Positions 35,030 through 48,325 of a stretch of 64,000 nucleotides of DNA are shown here, one piece after another. A program made the position numbers and the translations under genes. Below the pieces are notes generated by a model. It did no database searches. It saw nothing but the letters and a program-made list of their open reading frames with translations, and had not been told where the DNA came from. Numbering within the stretch: the first letter of the stretch is position 1; each line of letters begins with the position of its first letter. Origin of the DNA: Carallia brachiata (taxonomy: Eukaryota; Streptophyta; Magnoliopsida; Malpighiales; Rhizophoraceae); the NCBI GenBank assembly GCA_021464245.1, contig JADCRB010000038.1, positions 372,001 through 436,000 on the forward strand. Direction: 5' to 3'.

Positions 35030-38000
35030 CTGAAATCAATTTACTATGCTGAATTCTGAATCCTAGGTCTCCCAAATTCACTTTTTCAGACTTCTGCTAA
35101 AATAGAACAAGAAGAAGAAAAGAAGTGATTGGTTGGCTTCTTTTCTTCTGACCAGCTGACTTCAAAGTATAGAAAAAATTTATTACTCAAATCAAACAAG
35201 CAATGGAATAAGACCCAGTTCAAGTAATCAAAGAAAACAAAGTGAATTCATTGGATTTTTTTTTTTTTCGCATAATAATTATAAAGATGACAGATTGGGA
35301 TCCCACAACACGACTTGTTTTCGATTCAAATTAAGGTTTTGAAACAATAACTTGGAGATTCTACAAGAATTAACATGTGAATAGCAGAGAAGCATATAGA
35401 ATAAAACACCCTATAGCACCAACATAACATAAAACCTTCCAGATTCTTCAAGCCTGTTCATAACTTGAAGCTATACAAAAACAAAATCAAGGGTCACATA
35501 CAATGCCTCATTTTTTCAATATCTGGCTTGCAGTTCACAATCTTTTAACATATATATTTCAATTTGAATGCAACCCCATTTGCCAATCTGTCTATTAATC
35601 ATCGTTCCTTCGATGTGTTAAATTTCTAGGTAATGGAAGTTCTGTTGTTTATCAACAGTGCATATAAGGAACATGTGCACACCAAGAACATCCAAAGAAA
35701 AGGTGGCCAAAGGAAAAAAAAATAGGGGATTACAAACGGCAAAGTCAGCATATCAGCAGAGAAACATACATTTCAACCTGGATTCGAATAGCAAAAAGGG
35801 ACAAGACCCCAGAGAATATTTGAAACAAAAGGAAAGATCACAAATTTTTGTCCACACAGCGCACTTGAGAATGAAAAGAGATGCCTTCACCAAAAAAAAG
35901 GGCATACCTGAAAACAGAATGTCAGCTGAGAAAAACGAAGGACAAGAACAAGATAGGAGAAAAGGTGATTATTCCAAAGTGAACTCCTTGGAGTCTAGGA
36001 ACAGCAACAGAGAACAGAGAAAGGGAGGCAGAGATAGTGTGCGTGCTAAAATAGATGCTCCTTGTTGCAACCTTGTCTATTTGCATGATTTTTTTTTCTC
36101 TTATAATTTTTTTAAATCTTTTTATGTGTTTTATTGAATTATGAAAGTGTTAGAAAAATAATAAAATGGAAAATAGAGGAGGAGGTGGGGGTTATAAGTC
36201 CAAAAAATGGTAGAAGATATGGGGAGGATGAATGCCATTGGTCAGAAGAGATATTGGGTCCAGCCTTGAGTGGTGCAGAGACTGCCATGCCTTTTTTTTT
36301 TTTTTTTTTGCATTTCTCTCCCACTTTTGATTTTTTGCTATCTTTCTTTTAAAATTTTGTGCATATGTTATTAATATTCAGCCCAGATATTTTCTTTTTT
36401 TCTTTTTTTTACACACATGAACATAAATAAATTGGAAATTAAATTTGGTGACCAAACAACACCAAAAGCATAACTGAATCTTAGCACAAATCGATGAACT
36501 GTGGGCCTGCCTTACACGTCACAAGCTAAAACAAACTTTGTGCTTCACGCAAGCATCCTCAAACGTCAAAACGCGCTAGCCCAGTTTTTTTTAATACAAT
36601 ACCGTTTATTCCAAACAGCACGCTTAAAGAGCATTAAATTAATAATATAATCTTAAATTATATTCAATAATGTATAATAATTTATTTTTTATTTTTTAAT
36701 TTAATAATTCAACAACTAATATCACTTTAATACTACATAACAAATACTACCTCATATTTTCCTTTCTTTTTTTTTTTGGCCTTTCTTTTTCTTTCTCTGA
36801 TGGAATGGAACCATCAGTTTACAAGCTTACAATAATGTATATAGTTGCGTAGAAATTACTTCTAATTTTTTTTCTTTGATCTTGCCAGATAGACAAAGTG
36901 AAAGTGACCCTGTCCATAAATGTTTCTTCTGTAACCTTTTATTAGGTGAGTTTGGAGTCAGTTAAAACCTTTCAAAGCATAACACTTTAGGCTTATAATC
37001 CCTCCAAATTACTTGATTTGGATTTGTTGAAAAATTAGGCTTTTTTACAAAAGCAATGCAAATCAAGGGGAGAAGAAAAAAATTTCTCTCTTTTTCGACG
37101 TTTGGAAAAGTGAAAAATGTTAGTAAATCTAACCGCATCAATATAAAGTAGGATAGTTAGAAGGTTAATAATCCACATAGTCGCACAAGGATCAGCTGTT
37201 CATGCAAGATTTGTCTTCTAGGCTATGGGATCACCATGGACATATATATCCATGATTTAATGTTATTCAGGAAACTCTTTATTTACTAAGAAATTTCACC
37301 TAATGAAATGAGGAAAAATTGAAGAATCTCAGAAAACTTTGGAATAATACGATATATGGAGCTGCATGTTTGATGCGGCCTTACAGAAAGATTTCTTCAA
37401 GCATACAGGCAAACACCGGCAAACTCACGAAAACGTGAATGAGAAAGAATTAAAGGTGAACTGCAATTTAGACGAATCCTGAAGTATAAAGAACAAAACA
37501 ACAATCCAACCATTATCAGCCTCAACTATGGTCATTTTTCGAGTGCTGAAAATTTTTATTCCCGTCCGTGACTTTTCCATTCCGAGTAGCAATTGCCATA
37601 GAAAAAAAAAATAGCCAATATAAAATGAATAGACCAAAAATACCATGCGGTTCTTAAATTGCAGCCAAGGTAGATTCCTATGAAAATTACTTATCAAAAA
37701 CAAATGGATGCAACACTAATTAAACTGAACACCAGAAACAGAAGACAAGGATTCATCAATCAACTACTACATGTTTCCCTTTCTCATCCTTCTCCATCAG
37801 CAAGCGGTCAAGATCGATTGCATGTGAATCTTTACAGCCTATTTTTATTGCATTGTCATTCCTTAGTGTAACTTTAGCTTAATCTTGTACAGAGAGGAAC
37901 CAAGTTAAGGAAAAAAAAATGATCCTGTGAAGTTTGATTAAATATAGAAACTTGATGCAAAAAAGTATCAAACGGTGAAAGCAGGAAACTCCACTGATAC

Positions 38001-38400
38001 AGCCTGATCCCCTCCGTCCATACAATGCATAATTTTTTTTACAACTACTATCAAGGAAACAAGCTAAAATTTGCACAAATTCCAATACTTGAAGGGTAGC
38101 AAGTACCTACATCATCTGATCATCTGATTGGATGATTCAGCTAAAATCCTTCCCAACAGCTGCAATTGCACTTCAATAACATGTTACAATTCATCAAACA
38201 CATAAAGCAATATTTGGTTAGCAGGACAGTGTGATTGAAGATTGGGCTTAGGGACTATGCATAAAATAGTACTAGAAGAATGAAAACACAATCAGCAATC
38301 GACAATTGAACTTATGCAATCAATGAATGAGCATGTCTGGATGAAGATTTTTTAGCGTCAGCTCACTACGCATGTGAACTATTGAATACAAATTTCTTTC
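35030..38400. other. SIG1 upstream region and intergenic DNA
   Basis: It probably contains the SIG1 5' UTR, its intron and promoter in the right-to-left direction. A patch at 36180-36290 with CCAATCTC-like and GGTC words precedes a long T-run. The 159-codon ORF at 35658-36137 is Lys/Arg/Asn-rich, low-complexity and matches no family I know, so I do not call it a gene. A small ORF at 37425-37703 (minus) likewise has no support. Confidence 0.4.
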
Positions 38401-38827
38401 CAATCTACACAATGCCTCCCAAAAGAATTAAGCTGATTCCAAAACTACGCAATCCTTCCATAATCATTTGTTCCTTGGGATGCCGGTGAAATGCCTATCA
38501 CAGGATAATTTCCTCTGCGACCCACACCAAAAGGCTATGATCAGTAGCTCAGGTCAACCATCATAGAGAATTAAATTTCTTGACTTGTCTCGTGACTCCA
38601 ATAAGGGCATGAACAAAATAAGAGACATGAGATATAAGAGTAGCTTGCAGTACAAAGTCAGAAAGTACCCCATGGAATGCCATTGTTGAATGAACTATTT
38701 TCGGGTAAGCATGGCTCCCGATAATTGTAGCTGGAAAGAGATATCCGGAACTTGGCCAAATTGCATATTGGATCCCAGCTTAAAGGAGGCCAATGTGTTC
38801 TGAATGGATCCACTCCCACCTTGCTGC

Positions 38828-40621
38828 TGTTAGCAAAAAAATAGCATGCAATGAACACTATGAACCTTGACAGTGTAAGTGTTTGCAGAGAGCAAACCAG
38901 CAAAACTGAGTTTGCAGAAAACCAAAATCAGCAGAATAGAAACAGAGGAGAGACTGAATTTGGGGCATGAAAGCCCATCTCATTTAGTCTTCATTTCATA
39001 TATTTATATGATAAGTTACATCCACTAACACAAGCAATAAAGTACAAGTGAACCATACTCATGACAAACACATTACTTACCTAATGAGATTAACCAAAGC
39101 TACAAGCAAAGTCCATGCTTTGTATCAGCAAAACCAACACTTACACATATACCATAACCTACTCAATCATGAGCTTACAAAATATCTCTTAAACCAAACT
39201 AAAGATACAAACAAACTAATAGAGTAAGTGACTAAAGGTTGAACTAGAACATCCCATTTCAAAAAAATCACTTTTCTGCTGGGTGGAAACTAACTGCCAT
39301 AACAAAATTTTCCACTAAGAGACTCTTGCAATGTTCAAGGACAATCTCCTTCACTCCTCCTTGGACTTGCAACATTGCATGCCCACTTTAGTCTTCAAGA
39401 CTTTGAACTTTCCCTTAGTTAAAGCCTTGGCAAACAGATCAACTAATTTGTTCTTAGTTTCACAACAAACTAGCTGCAATTCTCCTTCATCTTAAGCTGT
39501 TGTGTCATCACCAAGGAGTCTCATTTGATTGACAATCTTCATCAATCTATCACCAAACTCCTTGACAAATTCAGAGTCCTTCATCTTCAAGGCATCATAC
39601 TCTCTTCTTAGGTTCAAGAGTCTCATATTCCTTGACTTATTTGACTCTCCAAACTCCTCCTTGAACTTTTGCCAAGCTTGTTGTGCTGTCTCACAAGCCA
39701 TAATCCTTGAAAGAATGCCCTCACTAACAGCAGTTTGTATGCAAGAGAGTGCTTTGAAGTACTTAGCAACTTACTCACTATAATTCTTCAATTGTGCCAC
39801 TGTAGGATTTGCTGGAAGTGCAGGTGGCTCTCCTCCATTCTCTGTTACTTCCCAAAGATCATAAGCCTTCAGGTAAGTCTTCATAAGGACAGTCCACTAC
39901 ACATAATTCTCACCACTGAACTTAAATGGTGACATAGGATTGTAATTTGCTGAAGCCATGACATAAGCTACAAAAATTTTCAAATACAAACAGCAGCAAA
40001 AAACTTTCTCTCACTTCTCTTCCTCACAATGTTTCTCTTGTGTTTCACTCACAATGACAGGTCCCTTAAAGATCATCTACAGCTCTGATACCATGTTAGC
40101 AAAAAAATAGCATGCAATGAACACTATGAATCTTGACAGTGTAAGTGTTTGCAGAGAGCAAACCAGTAAAACTGAGTTTGCAGAAAACCAAAATCAGCAG
40201 AATAGAAACAGAGGAGAGACTGAATTTGGGGCATGAAAGCCCATCTCATTTAGTCTTCATTTCATATATTTATATGATAAGTTACATCCACTAACACAAG
40301 CAATAAAGTACAAGTGAACCATACTCATGACAAACACATTACTTACCTAATGAGATTAACCAAAGCTACAAGCAAAGTCCATGCTTTGTATCAGCAAAAC
40401 CTGAACACTTACACATATACCATAACCTACTCAATCATGAGCTTACAAAATATCTCTTAAACCAAACTAAAGATACAAACAAACTAATAGAGTAAGTGAC
40501 TAAAGGTTGAACTAGAACATCTCATTTCAAAAAAATCACTTTTCTGCTGGGTGGAAACTAACTGCCATAACAAAATTTTCCACTAAGAGACTCTTGCAAT
40601 GTTCAAGGACAATCTCCTTCA
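38828..40621 (-). mobile_element. Young 1.8-kb non-autonomous Ty1/copia LTR retrotransposon inserted in a YAK1 exon
   Basis: The two LTRs are 38828-39353 (3') and 40094-40621 (5'), both TG..CA. They differ by only three substitutions and one 2-bp indel over about 527 bp. A perfect 5-bp target-site duplication GCTGC flanks it (38823-38827 and 40622-40626). The primer-binding site TGGTATCAGAGCT (minus, 40081-40093) abuts the 5' LTR and matches initiator tRNA-Met. A purine tract CAAGGAGGAG lies before the 3' LTR. The 740-bp interior encodes a copia Gag start followed in the same frame by the last part of RNase H, so nearly all of pol is deleted. Mobilisation would need proteins from a related autonomous element. 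Confidence 0.93.
39354..39959 (-). pseudogene. Gag (UBN2-type) N-terminus fused to RNase H C-terminus, with in-frame stops
   Basis: From ATG 39959 on minus the frame gives MASANYNPMSPFKFSGENY, a TAG, then VLMKTYLKAYDLWEVTENGG, a TAA, and CETAQQAWQKFKEEFGESN followed by RLLNLRREYDALKMKDSEFV. This is the typical copia Gag/UBN2 domain. After DDTTA and a third stop the same frame continues with ELQLVCCETKNKLVDLFAKA then LTKGKF, the family's RNase H terminus (usual form: DIFTKAL). The junction near 39490 marks the internal deletion. Given the young LTRs, the stops were probably already present in the mobilised source copy. Confidence 0.8.
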
Positions 40622-43600
40622 GCTGCTGTATCCAGTTTGCAGTACCAGCATTTGACTGCCTATGTGAGGGTGAACTGCCAAGTACAACAGGATTTGGCTC
40701 AGCTTGGCTAGAGATGATACCATCAGTAATTTGTATTTGCCAATTTGCAGATGAACTCTCTTGAGGTTGAGAACCCCAAGAATGTCCCCAAACTTTTCTT
40801 CTATTGTATTGGGCAGCTGCAGCAATTTTCCTTAAAGATGGCCCACGACAACTACTTCTTGCAGGGGAAGTAGGACCATAATGACCAGGGGAACCAGCTG
40901 AAACTTGACAGTAAGAGCTTGATGGAGTAAATTGGGATGGACTGGCACCAAGAGGGAGTGGTGCAAAATTTCCTGCAGACAGACTTATACCAAGTCCACT
41001 GTTAGTGGGTACTGTTAGTATGTCACACAAGCCTTAACTCGGACAAATTTGTCAATGCCCGATAAAACAAGGCACTATCCACACACACACACAAACACAA
41101 TGAAGAAGATGACCATAGAAAATGTGGAAGTCATATCCATGCATTATCTATTTAAAAGGTTATCTGTCTTCCTTCAAGCAGGCAGAGCTGGCTGCCAGGT
41201 AGTTAGATGTCTTGAACAACTCCATTGTTAACATTTTAAACTTCTTCAATGTGTGTAGTTGAATCATGGGTGAATCAATTTCAGGGGACAAACAAAGGAA
41301 AACATAATAGTGTGAGCAACATTCCTAGCATCATAGAAAAGCTAGAACGGATACTAAGATTCAGTTCAGGCATTGCTTCAAGAATTGAAGGAAAAAAAAA
41401 AAAAGGCAGTCCTCAATAATCGCACAATTGCACCACTATGTTAGACTGCAACTTCAATTTCAGTTCAACGGACAGCACTTACCATGTAAGGGGTCTCTGG
41501 AGTAGGCTTGTAAGGACAAATGAAAGGCTCCCCTGTCACAAAAGGGTGCTTGGAAGCTTCCTATTGAAAGAGTTGTTAGTCTCTTATAGACACTGCAATA
41601 CTAGAATTCAAGTATAAAGGATAATAAACTGATTAAAATAGTTTAAATTCAATAACCTGAAACGGGGACCACCTTTTTGCAGGATCAAACTCAATGAGCC
41701 CCCTCAAGAAATCTATTAAAGTCAATCGTATCTGGCTTTCTGTTATGTGCAGTTATACAACAACCATCAGCAAATTCTTGAAAAGATAGTGGCAAACTCA
41801 GTACAATTGGTCTGCAGAACCAAATACTTTTGACATACAACTTACCTTTTATAATATCTTCCTGAGGTAAATTCTTCCTGTAAGGATTGTTTTTGACAAT
41901 TGCCTCAAGATTCATATGAACGAAATAATCCTTTCCTACAGATGGTTTTTTTTAACTCTCTCTGAAAACAGACCGGAAATGATCACAATATGAATCGTGG
42001 GAACAAAAAATGATGATAGAAATGTTGACTAAAATTATCAGCACCATAAAAAAGAGTAATATGGAGACCTTGTTTTTCACGAAACGACACTTTATCTTCT
42101 CTTTATTGTTTTTCCTTTAACACGCAAAACATGATGAAAACTTATGGCTTCGTATTCTTCCACTGACAGATCTTTGTAAGCATTTCCACCTAAAGAAACT
42201 TCTCCTCTACTTTGTGGACACTTCCAATGCATTTAAAGAACTTGCTTGTTTTTTCCTCCTTCAATACATAATCAGGGGGTTGACCTCTACAACATTTCAA
42301 GTAGATATAAAACAATGTTTGGTACATTTTCAAAGACATAAGGCTAATGGGCATAAATACAACAAAAAACCTTTTATTAACTAACATTGTTATAACTAAA
42401 GTTTTAAAAAGTTTTGATTAAGAAAGCCGAACCAATTTATGCAAGGGTAACACTAGAAATTGACAAAAAATAAGCATGTCCCAGCACTACATGGAATAAA
42501 ACATTGACTTAAAAGGACAATCGATGCCTTTTCTGTTTCACTAAATTTAAATTGTGTATCTGCAAGATAAAGTGTGAGAACAAAAAGCAAAAATGAGGAA
42601 GGTCGAATGCAGAAATGTAATTTGTCCACTGACATCCTATCAACTTGCAAAGCTTATTAAGGCACATTGAACCATAAGCTCATTATGCTCTCAATTTACT
42701 GAAAAAAAATTTAATTCAGTTAAGAGTTAACATTTTCCAATCATTTCATAAGCAATATGGAGTTCAAGACCTTTAAATCACCTCTCAATAGGATGTCACA
42801 TAATTAAAAATACGGTAGTGCAATATTTTTTTCCTAATTTTTTCATTTTCCTTATTTTTGGAAAAAAATGAAAAAAAAATTAAAATAATGTCATAATATC
42901 ATATTTTTAATAACATTGCATCTTATTAAGAAGTGGTCAAATAATATAACTATTATATGGTGTACTCCTTTGTAAATTAAGTAATCAAATAATAAAAAAG
43001 TATTGAATTATTCCAAAACAAAAATGTTGGAGACCCATTTTACAAAAAAAAAACGTTGTATCTATAATTAGACATTAGCCCAAATGTCAAACACTAATTT
43101 AAGATTTTGACCAAAAATCAACAAGCAATAAGAAGAGAAACTTCTTTAATTTTTCTCACAAACCTTTCAGCAAGTCTTACGAAGCAAAGGCAGAAAATGG
43201 CCACAAAATGGAACTTTGGTGCAGAAGACAATTAAACAAGAACATCACTCACTTATGGGATCAAAGGATACTAATTGTTCCAAAAAAATCTCAGAATTCT
43301 TCTTGTTTCTCGTTGGATGCGGCAATTAACAATTAGCCTATTTAATATAATGATCATTGTTCATGTTAAGAATATTCGATGAAATCATGGGATGTCAAAT
43401 AACCCAAGAGGTTGAAGGAAGTCACTTTTAAATCATGCATAGAGATCAGATGCTTCGAAACAAAGGTGGTGTTTTGTCCTTTAATTACCAATGGAAGTGC
43501 AACGTACCCAAATATTCCAATGATTCTCCTCAATAGGTCAAATTCTGATGCTTTAGGAAAAAGTGGCAATCCTAGAAATAATTTTGCGACGATACACCCA

Positions 43601-46600
43601 AAGGACCACATGTCAATAGTCGTAGTATATCTGGCGAGGTGAAAGCTAAAATTCAATGGCAGCCAGAAACATTTCCTCGTTATATCACAAGTTGACGTCT
43701 CTTTGATGACTTTCATACAATACTTATTAGGATGCAATGGCATATGCGGGACATCAATGAGATCTGCTGAGCTAGAAGTAAAAACAATCCAAGCTTAAGT
43801 CATTAAGTAAACAAAATAAATTTTTAATAATGACAAAATCTTGGTCAATCACTACAGCATGGCAAAATGATCAGCCTCTAGAATTGAGGCATCATTCTTC
43901 ACTCATTTTCTATATTCAAGAAGATGATGTATCCTCATGCCATTTCTCGATGTTTAGCATGAAAGGAACAATGTCACACATCTTGCACTCCCCTTGCAAC
44001 TGCCTAGCAAGGGCCAAAAGGATGGAAACCACATAATCCTATATTCCATTTAAGAATAGTCGACAGAGCCAACCTTCAACAACTCTTTGCCAACAAGTTA
44101 TTACTGAATGTTTTTACTCCCAAAAGCACAAAATAATGTAAATAGGAAAAAGAAATCCTTGTCAACAAAACAAATTCTTGCTATGTACATTAAGAAAGTC
44201 GGAAAAAGATTAGAGGACAGAATTTGGTGGACAGAAAAGTGTACATAATGCAACTAGAAGACATATTTGTGCAACAGAATTGATTTTTTGTGCAACAAAA
44301 AATACTGCGATAATTTTTTGTTGCACATTTTACTAGTCTTGTTGCACAAATATACCATGTAGTTGCATTATTGACAATTCTGGCTTCTGTCCTCCTAATG
44401 AAACCCACAAAGGGAACCTTTGAAAAAAATGCCACTTTAAAGAAAGTATTTGTCTTCAAAACTTTCTTCTAGAATGTCTCGCCCTACCCCCTCAAACATA
44501 GCAGAACCTCACACTGGAACATTCCCCTAACAATTAGCTTTACACCCTATATACCAAGACAACTACTTAAGAATTCCTCCTTCAAAGAAAAAACATATCC
44601 ACAGAGTTATATCAACGTCATATCCATAGTTCCCTTCATGCTTTCCAAACAAGTGTATCAAACTGTATTTTCTATGCTTCTTCATAGACAAAAAGGGGTT
44701 CTCAATGCACAGAACTCTAACACTACGATGTCTGAGGAAGGATTAGATGTACGCAACATTACCCTTTTTTGTTTCAACAGAAAGCTTTTTCCAAGACTCG
44801 AACATGTGACCTTCATATCACATGCATTAGCCTCATCATTAGACCAAGAATTGCCTTCCCACGAAACTTCATAGGTATTTCTAAATATTAACGTGCACTC
44901 ATACTGCAATTTTTTTTTTTCATAAAATGAAAAAGGAATAATAATATTGTCCACAATATTATATGTACCTTCTCCATCGAGCACAGTTTGGAATAAAACA
45001 AAAAAGTATCAGAAGCATCCATCACTTCATAAAAATTCTCAAACAAAATGTGTTCAAACTTAGTCAATTATTTGCCTGTAAGTAATATCCTACATAATCA
45101 TTCTCACTAGGGTTAAAATCACATAGAGAAGCAAATGCTCCTTCAGTCGCTTTGGAGGCAAACCTTGAAACCGAAATTTTAAAAACCAACCAAAACCATC
45201 ATCCTACTGCTAATAGTCATAGATGAAACAGCAAATCAAGCTGGGCAAAGATTGAAAATGCTAGAACAAACCAGAATGCATAATTATAAATGCATGCCTA
45301 AAACTACAAATTTCCAGGTTTGTTTAAGACAGCAAAACACAACTTCCACATCAACAAAACAATAGAATGAAAGCACCAAGACCAAGTAAGCAGGGAAGAT
45401 TGACCGAAAAAGAGCCAAACGATGGCTGAAAAGGATGCTGATATTTAAGAACTTCAGGAGATCTGTAATAACGACTCTGTACAATAAACAGAAATGAAAA
45501 TTAAAGAACTTGCACAGGATAAGGGGAGAAAAAACAAAAATGATGGAAGACAACTTGGAGGAAAACCTGAATGTAGGAGTAAACAGTGCGATCGTCCATG
45601 CATGCTCATCCAAAGTCAATTATTTTAATTTCTATTGGCTTCATACTGTAAAGACTACAAGTTTAAGATGAAATAAAAGGTAAAATACTGCAAAGTTTTC
45701 ACAATTTATCGTAGAACAAAATTTTACCTTGTGCATAGAAGAATGTTTTCGGGCTTCAAATCACAATGAATTATCCCTACATCTTTCAACAAACCTAACC
45801 CATACAAAATCTTTTGGCAAACACATTGGAAAAGGAAATTAAACAAGAACCATGCCAGTGTGCCTGCAATCTAACTTTGCAACAATGTGCAGTACCTATT
45901 TAGAGAACAACTGGACAATGCTCAATGATAGACCCTTGAATTGATTCATCTTGCTAAGCTCATACCTGAATAATTTAATAATGTCACAAAGATGTTGACC
46001 CTAAGTGCTAAAGTAATAAATGTGCATATTCAAAGAGAAAACTCCCAGAAGACTGTATCTTCCAGTACGCACTTATAAAGAAATCAACATAAAATAGTCA
46101 ATGCAACTTACAAATTTGTGTCAAGCAATTCAGAGCAGATGCACAAATGCTGGTGATGTACAAAATACTTATAAATAAGGATGATATGATGCTTGTCCTT
46201 AGAATCATACTTTTTATTTAACTAAAACAGCAAACAATATAGGGAAAAAATTAGCAATAATATTTCAAGTTGGGGATGATGCACCATTGATGGCCATCGT
46301 TGTTAAATTGCCATTGTCAGAATTGATACTTCAACCAAAGCTTGCCGGCAGTAGGCAGATAGGTTTTTAATTATCTTAACGGCCACAAAACTCTTGGTTT
46401 CTGGAATCCAGCACTTAGCAACCTGCCAAATGTCCCATGGCAAAGAACATCCTTGACAACATATCTACAGATGCAATAAAAACTTCAAAAAAAAAAAAAT
46501 CATATTTTAACAAACAAATAACAAACAGTGCGATATCAAGGTGATAAACCTTATGTCTGTAAGTACCCATAACCATTTCTATCCCTAAAAACAAAGAATG

Positions 46601-46950
46601 TCTTTTTTCTGCTTCACTTTTCTCATATTTACTTTTTTGCTTGTATTTCATCAGCATATTATGTCAGGGGAATATAAGTTAAAGCACATGGCAAAACGCA
46701 TTCATGCTTAGACAAAAAAAATATTTTATGTGGCTCTTTGTAACCTGTACAACTCTTATTGATATTTACAGAAACTAAAAGAAGTTGCCTATTACTAGAG
46801 GAGGTCAAAGCTAGAACGATGTATGGCACTCTGCCTAGAACAAATGGACTTTACATCAAGATATAGGTCTAATGGGCAAGCTGCGAAAGCAATCACCTTT
46901 CTGGATAAGAATGGAGTTCAAAGCCCAATTGCTTTCTGTTAATATATTTT

Positions 46951-47490
46951 AAGCATGATTGGTAGTGTGGTAGAACCTGTGTTGAGGTGTGAAAATTGTA
47001 TTTGAGACTCAAAAGTAATTTTAAAGATGTTTGGTTATTAATTTTAAACCACATTTTATAGTCGTTAATGTCATCCAAACCATGGTTTTAAAAAAGCACC
47101 GAGGAGATGCTTGTCTACAACTAAATGAACGCAACACACTTTTTCTTTATTAAGTGGACAAAAATAACCCTCACATTCCACAAGATTTTCCAGCATTGCC
47201 ACTATATAAGGAGAGAAAATCAACATGCTCTCAATTAATAAATTAAGTATTGTCAAATATGTGAATTTTTAAAATAAAAATAAAATAATAATGTTCTTAA
47301 TAATCATTTTACATACTAATAATTATTTTAACAGTAATTTTACCAAACACACAAAATTAAATTTGATTTTTTTAAAGTGATTTCATTACTTTTACCAAAC
47401 ATTATATAACATTAACTAGCAGTACTTTTATTTTCAGTACTTTTGTTCATATCACTTTTTTTCACAGCATTGCCAAACATACCTTATTAA
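46951..47490. mobile_element. Possible hAT-like MITE in a YAK1 pseudogene intron
   Basis: The left end AAGCATGATTGGTAGTGTGG and the reverse complement of the right end (..CACAGCATTGCCAAACATACCTT) match imperfectly, and TTTGGT/ACCAAA words typical of hAT MITE ends recur inside. No convincing 8-bp target duplication was found. It is non-coding and AT-rich. Confidence 0.35.
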
Positions 47491-47644
47491 CAAGATTACC
47501 AAAGCATTAGCTTTATTGTCGGTTAATCATCAAAATAAATCAAAGGATGTGCTTCCTCGCTATTCTAGCAACATTCCATTTATGGTTTGACAAATACTTT
47601 GTCCAAAATCACTGAATGTTTTGGATTGACGTTACAGAGCCTGT

Positions 47645-48325
47645 TTAGGTTAGCTATTGAATGTTGCTATTACTGATTGTTGTTGCTGATTGCTGCTGCT
47701 GATTGCTAATTACTGATTTCTACTTGCTGTTACTGATTGCTAATAATAAAATTAATAAAGTGTTTGGTTAATTTTATACTTGTTGTTACTGTTGAATAAT
47801 GAAATGTCTAATTTAGACATATAATTTGTATAGATATATTATATTAAATATTTTTATTTTTATATTTTATAATTTTATATTTTAGAATAATATTTTATAA
47901 ATAATATTGAGAATTATTTTACTTAATTTTTAACTTTTTTTAAAAAAAATATTAATTTTTATTAAATTATAAAAATTATTATATTTGAGATTTTTTTTAT
48001 AAATGTCCACATTAAAGAAAATTAAAGTAAAAAAAATATTATTTAAGAATATTTGAAAAAAAATTATTGAAATTATATAAATACTAATAAAATAAATTAA
48101 CATATCTAATTCATATGTGAAGTAAAAAAAATAATAGTAAAATTATGTAAATATTTTTTAAGAGTAATTTAGTCCATATAAATTATTATTAATATTAAAA
48201 AGTGAAAAGTAATCTAAAAAGTAGTAAAAAGTAGGTTGGAACTGCTTTTCAATCAACTGCTGTTAGGAAGTCAAATAAGGAAATAAGCAGAATCAAAAAG
48301 TAACACTAAAAAGTTTACCAAACAC
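47645..48325. mobile_element. Possible hAT-like MITE with GATTGCTG repeats
   Basis: The left end CCTGTTTAGGTTAGCTATTG and the right end ..AAAAAGTTTACCAAACACCTATC form an imperfect inverted repeat. Flanks TTACAGAG and TTACAATC are a possible degenerate 8-bp target duplication. The left arm carries tandem TTGCTGATTGCTG units (47665-47720). It lies inside the intron between YAK1 exons 2 and 3. Confidence 0.4.

Noticed and set aside
35658..36137. 159-codon ORF upstream of SIG1
   Set aside because: Lys/Arg/Gln-rich low-complexity sequence, no family resemblance, lies in the presumed SIG1 leader/promoter and ends in a T-rich tract. Best explained as chance.
40536..41030. 164-codon minus-strand ORF taken as one protein
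   Set aside because: It joins a YAK1 exon to retrotransposon LTR sequence across the insertion point at 40621/40622, so it is not a natural protein end.
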